64,000 nt of DNA from Gibbula magus (Eukaryota > Mollusca > Gastropoda > Trochida > Trochidae), in the NCBI GenBank assembly GCA_936450465.1, contig OW388289.1:81113093-81177092 (forward strand), given 5' to 3'. The notes beneath the pieces are model-generated. The model was not told the DNA's origin and searched no databases. It was given only the letters and a program-made list of their open reading frames with translations. Positions 1-12,300 of this stretch are shown piece by piece (position 1 is the first letter of the stretch; each line of letters starts with the position of its first letter). Made by a program: the position numbers and the translations under genes.

Positions 1-764
1 TATAGGAGGTAGGTTTGTTTTACCTATGTTTTACCTACATTTTACTTACGATATCGAGTTCCTGTGTGGCTGCTCCGGGCTGTATCTTGTGTTTGTTTAA
101 AAATCATTTTAAATATATAACGGTATATATTATTGTTAATATACGTGTCATAATGTTCAACGTGTTTATAAATTATTTACATACAATAATTGATCAATTA
201 CACGGCGCACCTATCAAGAGTTCTACTTAGAAATGCTTCAATATTGTGACAGTAGTGACAACAGAAAGTCCTAAATGACAAGTGAAGTGGCGCGGGTACA
301 TGTTGTTCATTGTTAACTGCATGACCTCATTCGGTAGTGTCATACCAATGAAAGCGCTAGCCTCTTATCAGAAACTATATATAAATCTAGACTTTCGCCT
401 AGACTCTAATACCTTGTTTCTGAATAAACAAGAAATACCATCAGAAACATAGTACGTTAATAACGTATTGAAAAGAGAGCCTGTTGTTGATTCCGTGGAT
501 CCCGACGTGTTTGTCAGGACTGGAGACTATGAAGCTCTGGTTTAAAGCATGAAATGTGCGCTATATACGTTTAAGGGATGTGAGAAAGGCTACGGATAGT
601 TGTTTGCTCAGTTGATATCGCAGCACAGAGAAGTGACCAGTTGTACTTGTCACGCCCGATCTTTGATAAAGGGGATCAATGTGGCATATGCGCCTGTACG
701 ATTCAATGTTTTCCCCCAAAGTGTTATCGCCGATAATTCGTTTTGTTAATATTTCAGAAAAAAT
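1..764. other. No gene seen; AT-rich intergenic sequence
   Basis: The short open frames here lack recognisable domains, codon structure or splice context. I see no RNA gene and no clear mobile-element terminus before the tandem-core element that begins near 765. Confidence 0.5.
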
Positions 765-2470
765 AGAGCCATGGCCTCTGTAGCTCATCAGGAGATAATA
801 AGTGGGGTATGTTATGGAGTGTTTTTTATTATTATCAAAATTGGTTACACAATAATCCACATTCGTTATAAATATCATAGACCTTTGCATTATATTGTTT
901 TAATTCTTAATTGCATTATGGAAATATCAACATTTACTACATAATGAATAGGAGCCTCAGTTTTTGAAAATCCCATTTCTCACAAGCTCCATTTCAATAC
1001 TTAATAAATTGGTGATTTTTTTTTAGTAAATTCTTTTTTCACCATTTCTTATAGGCTCCTTTTCAATATTTGATAAAATGGTGATATTCTATGAATAAAT
1101 TCTTTTTTAGAGTCAATTGAAGACTAAAGCACACAGAGTCTATAACACAGCGCTGCACAGTAGTTTGAAGTAACCTGAAACCTGTGTTGCTATCAGTTTT
1201 CATCCTTCTGCCAGGGAGTGGTCACCCCCAGGTCAACACAATGCAATTACATAACATGCAGGCACTGGACTCACAGCCAGTAAAATTTATATGTTAGATG
1301 TTTCCTACAATTAATTATTTTTCTGTTGAGAAGAATATGAAAATTGGTGTGGTGTCACAATCTGATATAGCTACTTCTTTTATAGTCCTATGTTATCACC
1401 AGTCATCACTAGTCATATTCAGTTCACATATCTCATGTAAAATAACAAATTTTTAATTCCTCTTCAAGTTATTCCTTCAAAGTGTATTCAAAAGTTCTCA
1501 TTTCACATTAAAATTGTAGACATTTATCTTATTTATTGTTCCTATTGAATAAAATTAACTGCAAAGTTAATAGAAAACTAAATCAGTTAAAAAGTATAAA
1601 CTATGATATAAATACAGTATACCAAATTGACTTGTATACTGGAAATTCTCATTTATTAATTCATTGATTAATTAATTAATTCTCCAAATTAATTACACAA
1701 TATCATGAGATATTCAAAAACTCCATTATTCACTATTACATTTCAAAGAACATTATATTAGATTTAATAAAATATTCTGTATTAAGTCTTTAGAATACTT
1801 TTAGACTTGTGTGTACCTTTATCAGCAATTCACTTGCAAAATACAAAAAATTACTCATTTGTGAAATGTGAGACAAAGATAAAATATGACTTATAATTTT
1901 TGTTAGACCGCCCAATTCTAAGTTTTTAATTCTCAACATCTCTTTTTCATCAGACATTTTATATTCTCAAAGCACATGTTAGAACTCTCACATCAGAAAG
2001 ATGAAATGCCTTTCCCTAAAGGTGTTTTCTTTGGGATTACCTCCCTTACCTACTAACTGGTTGAAGTGCACATAAAATCTCAGAAAGATGCTGTAAACTG
2101 AAATAGGCTTTTAGGTTATGATCAATGTGACCCATATTTGGGGTCTCAGGCTCACCAAATTTACAATTTAGAATCCCTTACAGCCAAGGAGTCTGTACAT
2201 AAAATTTCAGCTCGCTAGAGCCATTGGGACTGGAGAAGAAGAGGAAAATAGCATTTTAGGTCATTGCCTCTGTGACCCATATTTGGGGTCTCACGGTCAC
2301 CAAATCTACAATTTAGTATCCCCTTCAGCCAAGGAGTCTGAACATAAAATTTCAGCTCTCTGGAGTCATTGGTTCTGGAGAAGAAGTCGAAAAAGCGAAA
2401 GTTTACGGACGGACGGACGCCATCCCATGCCATAAGCCCATCGGGCCCTTCAGGCCTGATGAGCTAAAAA
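765..2470 (+). mobile_element. Tandem-core non-autonomous element (Helitron-like/HINE type), solo relative of the 3.1-kb array unit
   Basis: The 5' end is AGAGCCATGGCCTCT, a small imperfect palindrome, followed by TAGCTCATCAGG. The 3' end has a GGAC-type microsatellite, then a hairpin GGCC-loop-GGCC and CCTGATGAGCTA, the reverse complement of the 5' subterminal motif. Two degenerate core monomers of about 115 bp (keyed by 'caccaaat-tacaattta') lie at about 2,100-2,400. Its body matches the element inside the array at 46,637-48,749 almost throughout but lacks about 350 bp found there (about 46,690-47,035). No coding capacity is seen. Subterminal inverted repeats, tandem core and 3' hairpin are the known hallmarks of pearl/CvA/DTC84-like elements; classification as Helitron-like is inference. 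Confidence 0.7.
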
Positions 2471-2526
2471 TTCAATAAAAGATTTACAAATCGTACGTAT
2501 GGGGATTAAGTTTTGACTTTTTTTTT

Positions 2527-3216
2527 TATCCCACCAGTATAGTCGTCGCCCGTCCGCCCGTAATCATTTCGTTTCCGGAGCAGAACTCAAATATGAAATA
2601 AAACTGATATATTTTAAATAACTTCCCATGTGTATTACCCACCTACTGTAGTGGTGCCTTTTGAGATTTTGAGATTTCTGAAAAAAAATGTTTTTTTCAT
2701 TTCCATAGAAACGTGTTGAATTTGGACTTTGTTCAGAGACAGGTTTCTTTCCTTACCACAGCTCCAAAACTCTTCATCATATCTTCCTGAAACTTTGCAT
2801 GAGCATTACCCACTAACTGAAGTGGTGCCTTTTGATATTTTGATATTTTTGGATTTTTTTCTTCCGTTTTACATAGAAATGTGGTGAATTTGGACTTTGT
2901 TCAGAGACAGGCTTGTTTTCGGAGCACAGCTCCAAAACTCTTCCATCATATCTTCCTGAAACTGTGCATGTGTATTACACACCAACTGAAGTAGTGCCTC
3001 TTGATATTTTCACATTTCTGAAAAAAAAATAATTCCCGTTTCCATAGAAACGTGATGTATTTGGACTTGGTTCAGACATAGGTCTGCTCAGGAGCAGAAC
3101 TCCAAACCTTTCATCATATCTGAAACTCAGCATGTGTTTTACCAACTAACTGAAGTAGTAGATATACAATTATCTGTCAAAGATGTGTTTTACAAATTAT
3201 GTGGGACCGGGGGATA
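2527..3216 (+). mobile_element. Second tandem-core element family, degenerate copy
   Basis: The copy starts TATCCCACCAGTATAG with a short GTCCGCCCG-rich stretch and ends GACCGGGGGATA. The core is three to four diverged monomers of roughly 165 bp, each keyed by 'gaatttggactttgttcag' and 'cttcctgaaact'. The architecture (C-rich terminus, pyrimidine microsatellite, tandem core, G-rich terminus) parallels the better-preserved copy at 39,606-41,097, but the monomer sequence differs. Boundaries are approximate and no protein is encoded. Confidence 0.5.
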
Positions 3217-3544
3217 CGTCATCTTCTGATGACTCTTGTTTACAGAAATCAATCAAAAGTATTTGAGTAGCAATCTAATAATTGTGACCAGGGGTACCAG
3301 GAGACCGAAACCTCTGTCGTCCCAATGCTTCACCTCACACAGCGAGCCGCATCCTAACGACAGTGGGGATGCAGGTAGAGCCTCTCGACCTAGAGTACCA
3401 GTGACAGGGTATTGTGAAACATAATATGTCTGTTATATGTGCCACGTGTATTCTTGAGATCATTTTACCAAAATTAAGGCTTAAAAACACCATTTATTCT
3501 TGATACAGAGTACTATGTGAAACCATTGTCTAATCATTAAAAAA

Positions 3545-4250
3545 TAGATCCATGGGATCTGTAGCTCATCAGGATTTCATTTATGTACTATCTAAGGTTA
3601 AATATTTAAGTTATCTCAAGTAATTCATTGTTTACAAGCAAAAGATAGGTTCTAAGATCATGACCCCTGTGACCTAGTTTGGGGTCACAGATTCACCGAA
3701 TCTACAATTGAGAATTACTAGTGTCAAAGAAGTCTGCACACAACATTTCAGCTTTCTAGACAAAAGAATATGAACATACGTTCTTAAAGTTGGGACCCCT
3801 GTGACCCCATTTGGGGTCATGGGGTCAAGAAATCTACAATTTAGAATCCCCTTAGCCAAGGAGTCTGTACACAACTTTTCAGCTCTCTAGACCTTTTGGA
3901 ACTTGAGAAGAAGATGAAAACAGGTTTTTAAGGTTGTGACCCCTGTGACCCCATTTTGGGTCATGGGGTCAAGAAATCTACAATTTAGATTCCCCATTAG
4001 CCAAGGAGTCTGCACACAACTTTTCAGCTCTCCTGACCTTTTGGAACTTGAGAAAAAGATGAAAATAGGTTTTTAAGGTGTGACCCCTGTGACCCCATTT
4101 GTACATAAAATTTCAGCTCTCTAGAGTCATTGGTTCTGGAGAAGAAGTCGAAAAAGCAAAAAGTTTACAGACGGATGGCCGGACGGCCGGACGCCGGACG
4201 CCATGCCATGCCATAAACCCATCAGGCCTTTCAGGCCTGATGAGCTAAAA
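3545..4250 (+). mobile_element. Tandem-core non-autonomous element, short copy
   Basis: The 5' palindrome AGATCCATGGGATCT and TAGCTCATCAGG are followed by about four core monomers of about 118 bp (each with 'gacccctgtgacc', 'aatctacaattta' and 'cttttcagctct'). A purine/CGG-rich microsatellite with GGACGGCCGGACG follows, then the 3' hairpin and CCTGATGAGCTA. The monomers are closest to those in the copy at 24,257-25,300, so the core was expanded independently in different copies. Confidence 0.7.
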
Positions 4251-6381
4251 ATGCATAGTTCTTTGTAACTATTTTCAAAATAATGTGAGATAATTCCTTA
4301 ATTTTAATCTTTGAAGTTCATAAATCTCATTCACAATTATTTGAAAACTGTAGGCCTACCCACAAGCACCTGTTTAAAGGCAACAAATAAAGGATTTTAT
4401 GGCACTCAAATGATGAAATGATTAAAATGAGGCTATGGGTCCACGTTGTTTGACGAATATGAGATGAGTTCTTTGGATTTACAACTTCTTCTCTCAGTGT
4501 AGATGCTAACACCATTTTCAATATTGGCTTTTCATTTAGAAATTGATTAGATGAATGAGAACAAGTTATTTGGATATACAATGTATTTATTGCAAGGATG
4601 GGATGTTTCGCTGTAGATTCTAACACCGTTATCAAGTAAATGATACTGGACATGATTACAAGATGAATAGATGGAGAACAGATTCAAAATTGCCGTTTAC
4701 AACTAAGTGATAATAACATCATTGGCAGATCCAGAGGGGGGTTAACCCCCACCGCTTTTGAAAAATTGTTCATGTAAATTTGATGAACGTGGACCATATT
4801 CCTGGATCTACCTTCGAGAACAAGTCTTTATCATATGTGAAATAAAAAAGTAAATTCAATAATTTCATTCAATTTATTTTATTCATTTTCATAATTATTA
4901 CCGGTATATCATTCAAATCAAATTACAATATCACAGTCACGAGTGTCATAATCAACCATTTACTTGAGCTTGCACTGTCAAAGATTTTTAAATCAAAAGA
5001 TTACATAATAAAAGTTCATTACTGATAGTTCCATATCATAATGAAATCAAATACAACAACTGATCCTCCGTGGAAGTACAGCATAAAGGCACTTGGATAT
5101 TTTCTAATAATCAGTCAGGTATTTGATTGCACTGGATGAAATAAGTTTGAAAATCAACCAGCCCAAAAGTCATATTTAGTCAATTAAAAAGCAAAATTAA
5201 AGAAAAACCTCAAAACTTTACTAGCCCGGACCAAAAGTTGCCAGGTTCCGGACTGGTGTGGACAGGCCTTATCAGTGACGGATCCAGGAATTTGAAAGGT
5301 GGGGGGTCCAAAATCCTCCCCCCCCCCCTCCCCATTTTCCTGGATCCGCCACTGCTTATTTCATACACTGTTGTTTGATGTCTATGCTATGGACAATTTT
5401 GATGATAAAGACATATTATCATAAATGTTTCTATTGCATTATCCCCTTACTATTCGATATACAGCAAGAAACATCTAGTACCATCTGGACGACACATCAA
5501 TGACATCTACATCTAACCTACAGCATTTGAGACAGACCTTCTTGAAAAACTTGATTTGTTGAAAGTCTATAATCTTATAAAAATAAATATACACTAACCT
5601 AACATTATATATAGTCTTCAAAAATATATATATCTTTGAACATTGCTCAAAAAGCAACAATGAAATTTTTTTAGATGTTGAATATGAAACAATAACCTGG
5701 AAACATGGACAAAAATACTTCTTTTCCTTTTGTATTTATTAAAGTATACAGAAGTTTCAAATTTGTGTTGACTTCAGAAATGCAAATAGAAATAATGAGG
5801 TGTACATGGGTGAAACAGTTCACAACTACATTGGTTGAACCGCAGGATATTGCTTTTGTTCGCTGAACAGTGAATAGAATTTATTTTCAGTTACAACCGC
5901 ATTTCATATTTTGTTAGTAATTTCATAAACTTGTATTTATATTTTCAGTTTTTCAATTTGTACATTCATCAGGCTGTATTTTGAAGTAAAGAAGTGTTTT
6001 GTTGTGGCTTTAGCATGTTGCATTCTTGGATCTGAGCCGAACCAAAATGTACCAAACCAAGGGTTCTGTACCGCAATACATACCAAACAGAAGCTCAAGT
6101 GTACCGTTCACCCCTAGAGGTTCAAGGTATTTCTTTTGCATTGTTGAAATAAAACATGTCTGAAATAATCACAAAATACTTAAGAATAAACCACTCAATG
6201 AATATATATATATATATGTATATGAGATTAAAAAGAAACAGCGAACAGGAGGGGCTATAATAAATAAATGCTATTTTAAATTAAAATAATTACCAAAGAA
6301 TATGAAATGAATTATTCTGTTTGCTCTGTGGTATATAGCAATAACAACAAGCGATACGGAGGATTACTAATAAGCGATATT
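4251..6381. other. Intergenic region downstream of the ADHFE1-type gene; no gene seen
   Basis: AT-rich sequence with an (AT)n run near 6,203-6,217 and two degenerate palindromic MITE remnants (about 4,724-4,815 and 5,273-5,354). TTTATT, a minus-strand AATAAA, occurs near 5,880 and 5,738 and could serve as the polyadenylation signal of the minus-strand gene ending at 6,382; that is inference. The open frame at 4,327-4,653 has no recognisable features. Confidence 0.45.
5273..5354. mobile_element. Miniature hAT-like palindromic element (82 bp)
   Basis: The left end is CAGTGACGGATCCAGGA and the right end is TCCTGGATCCGCCACTG, a 17-bp terminal inverted repeat with one mismatch around a G-run/C-run core. 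CAGTGGCGGATCCAG-like ends are typical of hAT MITEs in many animals. CTTAT occurs on both sides, but a clean 8-bp target duplication is not visible. A more decayed relative lies at about 4,724-4,815. Confidence 0.6.
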
Positions 6382-9300
6382 TTAAAATACTTTCATGGAG
6401 TTTTCCAGGAGAGATGCAATGTCGTCCTCGTTGAATGGCCGGGGACACAGTTTGGTGACTCGATGCTTGAAATGAAATACAACGTAACCCATTTGAAAAG
6501 TTTTTAAAAGTTTAAATGAAAAATAAAACATAATTGAAACTCCCTTTATGAAAATTACTTAATCTCATGAGGCCAAATCTTATTTAACACTTGTACCTCG
6601 TTACTCTAAGATCTCATCATTGTTCAGCTGGGGTCATTCAAACCTCAACAAATCTAACCAATCATAAGCCTAAGTCATATCAATCATACTAAGGATTTCC
6701 TAGCCTTGTCATTGATTGGCTGTTTTGAAAGAAGAGAAACATAACCTCAAAGAATATTGGTCACATATTAACTTACACAAGAAGTATTTTTAACAACATT
6801 ACTTTTTAATTCTCTGAAAAATATGGTTTCAGAGAACATAGAATTCTCAGAAATCCCCTTCATTAGCCAAGACGTATGGATAATCTAAGTTCACACAACG
6901 GTAAGGATAACATTATCCCTTCAAATCTTTCATGTAATGGATCCATTCTGGTTTCTCTAATAATCATAACACCTTTAGCTATTTGCATATTTTTACAAAT
7001 TGATATAAAAGATATGTTCTCTCTATATTACCTGTGGCATTGTGCCCTTAACAAGGTCAGGTATATTCTGGGACTGGAAGCCGAGCTCTGCGAGACCGTT
7101 CGGAGTGCCTATGTCGTGCATAATCTCCCGTACTCGGTCCGACAAGACCCTCCCTGCATCGTCCCGCTTGGTGTTACGTATGTCCACACCTGCCATGAAG
7201 GTGAGTTGTTGACTATCTTAAAAAGTTTTTTATACAACTTTGCCACAGGTTAAATCATAAGCAGGTTTTGGACTTACCTGTCAGAGGGTCCTAATATAAA
7301 GCAAATGGTACATCATCAAATTTGACAGGTTCAACACTTAATTCATTTAAAAAATCCATCAAGTTTGATTTGCATCTGACCTCATCTCAAGTTCACAATA
7401 GTTATTTTTTTTAGCATGGATATTAATCTCAAAACAACCTTTGTCCTAACTTTTTATTCATGTAACCCATATGTGAAAAACATGCTATGATGTAAAGGGC
7501 GTCCTTTTTGAGAGTAGCCAGATTGAATTATTTCTACTGCAGAAAGCAGTGTACCTAGACACTCCGCTGCCTCCAGGTGTCTGTCCGGGCAGGCGGGGGC
7601 GGTAAACTGGAACACTGCCGGGGCTGTGATAGTCACCGAGAGGCCGTGAGGCTGAAATAGTACACATAGAGTTTGTTCTGTCTTTTTCTAAACAACTTAT
7701 TCCCTGAAATAGAAATTGTTCAAACAAACTTTCAAGAAAACAAATTAAGCCACAAAGAATTATTTGTTTCAAAATCTGCGTAATCTGAACTTAATCAATA
7801 ATCATAGACCTGTTTTAGCTACAATTTATCTTCAGGGTCAGATTTTCAACCAATGTGGATTATTGAACAAAGGGAGATAACCAGATGAAAAGTGATGATG
7901 TCTACATCATTTTAAAGATCTCATGACTGAGCTAACAACCAACATCACAAATAAATCTTCCCATTTTGAGATTTTCATACAGCCTGATATTTCATTACAG
8001 TAATTATCATCAATATACCGGATAGTAGACCTGATACTCACAATGAGAGCGTAATCTCTTGTGTAGCCCTCTGCATTGTATTTCTTTCCTTGGCTGGAGA
8101 TCGGGTAACACATACCGTGACTGCAGACAGAATATTACAATGTTACCTAATTTATCAATTTATTACTATCCTATATATATATAGGTAGCAATTTAGGCAG
8201 TTAATACATTGATTACCAGTATAATGAATTTTATTAAAATCTAAATATTTTAGATATTTAAAAATACTTACCCCACTTCAGATATTGCATATTACCTAGT
8301 ACTTCCGATGAGAGATTGGAAGAGTAGAATCCTTGTCTTTACGAAGTAATAGTGTGAACGACACGTAGACAGGATGCTAAGATATAGCCGGAAGGCTATA
8401 CCAATCTGTCACGTGATAACTTGACACAATCACATTTCCTGAATACGGTCCGATAGGAGAACGTCTGTGGGGAGGAGGCGGTCCTCGCCGGGCGGGCTGA
8501 ATCTTGGAAGTGGGGTAAGTATTTTTAAATATCTAAAATATTTAGATTTTAATAAATTTTTAATACTTACCCCACTTCAGATATTGCATGTTGATCCGAC
8601 AGTAAAGGATGGCGGGCAGGTCTCTTAGAGGACCCACCCACAAGAGGAGGCAAGACAATGACATCAACTCCTGAAAGGAGAATAGTGACGTTTAGTCAAA
8701 GCACTTATAGGAAACAACCTGACACAGCATGGAAGAAACCTTAAGGCTAGCGTGATGGTAAACATAGTTACCTAGTGCAACCGTGGTCGGGTGAGCTGTT
8801 GAGCCACGACCAACGGTCCAAAGGATTGTAGCCCTTGCACATCCTCTACTGCCAAATCACGCAAATAGTGGCTAGCGAACACTGAAGTGGACCGCCAAAA
8901 ACAACCCTCCATGATTTGAGGTACCGAGATGTTCCTGTGCAACGCCATTGTTGAGGCCAGTGCACGGATCTCATGGGGGTTGTTAGCCGCCGGGTGAGGC
9001 AAACCCTCAGCGTCATACGCTGCCAAGATGGTTTGACGCAACCACAGCGCAATGGTGTTCCTGCTAACTTCACCATTGGCTGCAGTTGAGAAGGGTATAA
9101 AAAGCCTCTTGCGAGACTTCCTCCTGGTCGTCGAGCGACGAATGTACTCTCTGAGTACCCTTACAGGACACAGAGAGAGCTCCTCTCTCTCTGAGTCATG
9201 TACAATAGATGATAAAGGAGGAATGGTAAATTTCCTGTCTGGTTGCCCTGGAAGCTGGTTCTTCGCAACGAAGTTCCAGAGCAACCCTAAATGAACCGAG

Positions 9301-12300
9301 CCATGACGAGACGTCTCGAAGCGCACTCTCGTCACATCCAGCGCGTGAATCTCACTCACCCTAGCCGCAGTGGCTAGAGAGATGAGAAAAGCGGTCTTAC
9401 GTGTGAGATCCTCAAAGGAGGCCTTACTCAGGGGTTCATAAGGGGAACCACGCAAATGACGAAGGACCAGATTGAGGTCCCAAGCTGGGGGACGAAACTT
9501 CTGTTTCTGGTCCTCTAATTTAAATGACTTCAACAAAGCTATGAGTTCCGGCGTTTTCGACAATTTTGTGTCAGTCTTAACTGCCAACACAGAATTAAGG
9601 GCCGACAAGTAGGTCGAAATAGTACCCCCTTTTAGGTGTCTCGTGTTCCGAAGGTACAGAAGGAACTCCGCCACAAATTGCGGAGAAGCACTCATGGGGT
9701 CCCTTGAGCGAGAGGTGCAGAACTTCTCAAAGGATAACCACTTGTCATCATAGAGTGACCTAGTGGAGACCCTATGAGCTTGAGAAATGGCACTTGCCAC
9801 ACGTGCCGAATACCCCTTTGATTTCAAGGCCTTCTGTAAATGACCCAAGCGGACAGATGAAACCGCTCTGGGTCCGGATGAGGCAGACGGCTGTTCGGAT
9901 GTAGCAACAGCCGAGGCCACAGAGGTAGTGGAACTGGGTCGCTTGAGACGAGGCCGCGAAGTAGGGGGAACCAACTTCTCGCAGGCCAAAAGGGCGCTAC
10001 CAAAAGCAGTCGCAGTGATCTCGTTGCTTTTATCTTTGCCACTACCTTTGGGAGCAGTATGGGTGGAGGAAACGCGTAAGCGTCCAGCCCCTCCCAACTG
10101 AGAGACAATGCGTCCACCGCCCATGCCGCTGGATCGGGCAGGGGGGACACGTAAACTGGCAGGCGCGCGTTGTACTTCGTCGCGAATAGATCTATCAACG
10201 GCCGATGTAGACCTGTGCATAATAGGTCGAATGCTTCCGGGTGAAGCATCCACTCTGTCGGGGACGGCTTGTCTGGTCGCGATAGAGCGTCCGCTAAAAC
10301 GTTCTGACACCCCGGAATATGTCGCGCCTTCACCTGAATGTGGTTTCGGTCTAACAGGTGGAACAACTGAAACGTCTGGTCCAGAAGTTTCCACGAGCCT
10401 GTTGTGCCCTGGTTCTTGATCAACCACACCACCGTGGAGTTGTCTGACGCCACCAAGAGGCGGGAGTTCCGCAGCACCGACAACCAGTGAGTGACTGCCA
10501 GGATCACTGCTTGCAACTCCAAGTTGTTGCTGTGCCACTGGCTTTGTACGTCGGACCACAGCCCTGCTGCCGTCCTGTCCTCTAGATGGGCGCCCCACCC
10601 TTGGTGTGACGCGTCCACAAACAGTTGGAAGTCCGGCGGGAAGTCTGTCAAGGAGACTCCTGCGCAGACATTCGACTGGATCGTCCACCAGAACAGGTAG
10701 GGGTGGAGACCTATAGTTAGCGGGAACCTCACTTGCAGGTCGTCCCGCTGGATAAACGGGGTGATAAACCTCTGTAGGGGCCGAAGCATCAGGCGTCCCC
10801 TGGTGGTGAGATACTGGGCGGAAGAGAGGAGACCCAGAAGGGACTGCCACTCCCTGAGGGTCATGCTGTCGCACAAGCCTCTCTTCGCGAAAGACTGAAT
10901 TCTGTCCCACCTGTCTGGCGGGACCTTCACCAAGTCGAGGTCTGTGAGGAAAAACCCCCCGATAAACATGAGACGTTGCGACGGGATCAGATGGGATTTC
11001 TCCTCGTTGACGATCCACCCGAGTCGGTGAAGTAGATCGAGAGCAAACTGTGACTGTCTGCGTAGAACGAGAGGAGCAGCGTGGCTCATCAGACAGTCGT
11101 CGATATATGGATCGAACTCGATCCCCCGGAGGTGTAGAAACCGCGCGATCGGTGTCGTAATCCGCGTAAAAAGCCACGGGGCCGTGGAAATTCCAAATGG
11201 CAGGACTTTCCATTGGTAGTGAGTATCTCGAAATACGAACCTCAGGTACTTCCTGTGGGGCCTGTAGATCGGGACGTGTAGGTAGGCGTCCTGCAGGTCC
11301 AGACTGACCAGCCAGTCGTCGCGGGCTAGCTTGGAGCGCAGCTGGTCCAGGGACGTCATCCTGAAGTGTGGAGGCTCTGCCAGATACAGTTCGTTGAACA
11401 CCGCCAGGTTGTGTATCATCCGCATCTTCTCCGAGTTCTTCTTCGGGACGAGGAAGATGGGCGAGTAGAAACCTGGGGTGTTCTCTGGATGTGACACAGT
11501 CTCTATGGCACACTTGTCCAACAAAATGGTGATGTTGTTGGATAGCTGAAGTAGCTGAGTTGGCGAATACACGCGTGACCGGGGCAGGTTGGTCAGAGGC
11601 GGAGACCTGACTATTGGTAGCTTGTAGCCGGCCTGAAGAATGGTGGTGACAAAGGGGTCCTCTAGTATTGTCCAGTTGGGCCAGAAGACCCCCAGTCTCC
11701 CGCCTACTGGAGTATCCGTGACAGGCACGACTGGAGGCGGGAGTTTCCAGTCGTGTGTTCCCAGACCTTCAACGCCTGGACTTGTAAGGTGTCTTCTTCT
11801 TCCCAGGGGTAGTAGGAGCTCGTCCCCGGGAAGCCTGAGCGTTGTTTTGAAACCGGCCACGCCCTGAGTCAAAGCCCCCACGCTTGTTGACGTGCTTGTT
11901 TTGGTAAGCACCCCGGACGGACTTCCTCTTCCCTGTGTAAACTCGAGCACCCTTCCTGTTGTTGGCTGGAAAGGTGTTCGCCACGAGCTTACAGGCTTGA
12001 AATGTAAAGTCCGCCTGAGCCTTGTCTGACTGTTCCTTAAACACCTCCTTTATCTTGTCGCCGAACAAGGTCTCTGACGACACAGGAGCGCGCACAAGAG
12101 AGCGTTTGAACTCCTCTTCCCACTGACACGGTTGGAGCAAACCCGTGCGCCGCACAACAGTGTTCATGGCAATAGCTGACCGCACGTGGCTTAAGACGTC
12201 CGCACAGGCGTTGGCTTGCCACTTAAAGAGAGTGGCCTGGTGTTCAACTCGTGATGGGTTCTCCTCCGTCAGATCCTGAGAGGCAGCCTCAAGGGAAGAG

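Noticed and set aside
4327..4653. Minus-strand frame of 108 codons as a gene
   Set aside because: No domain, low-complexity composition typical of AT-rich non-coding DNA, and no splice or conservation support.
6876..7253. Plus-strand frame of 125 codons
   Set aside because: It is antisense to the penultimate ADHFE1 exon (7,032-7,189), which has clear homology and splice sites on the minus strand.
10125..11513. Upstream extension of the DIRS recombinase frame
   Set aside because: The translation is an out-of-frame reading of the RT-RNase H gene without conserved motifs, so the ATG at 10,124 was preferred.
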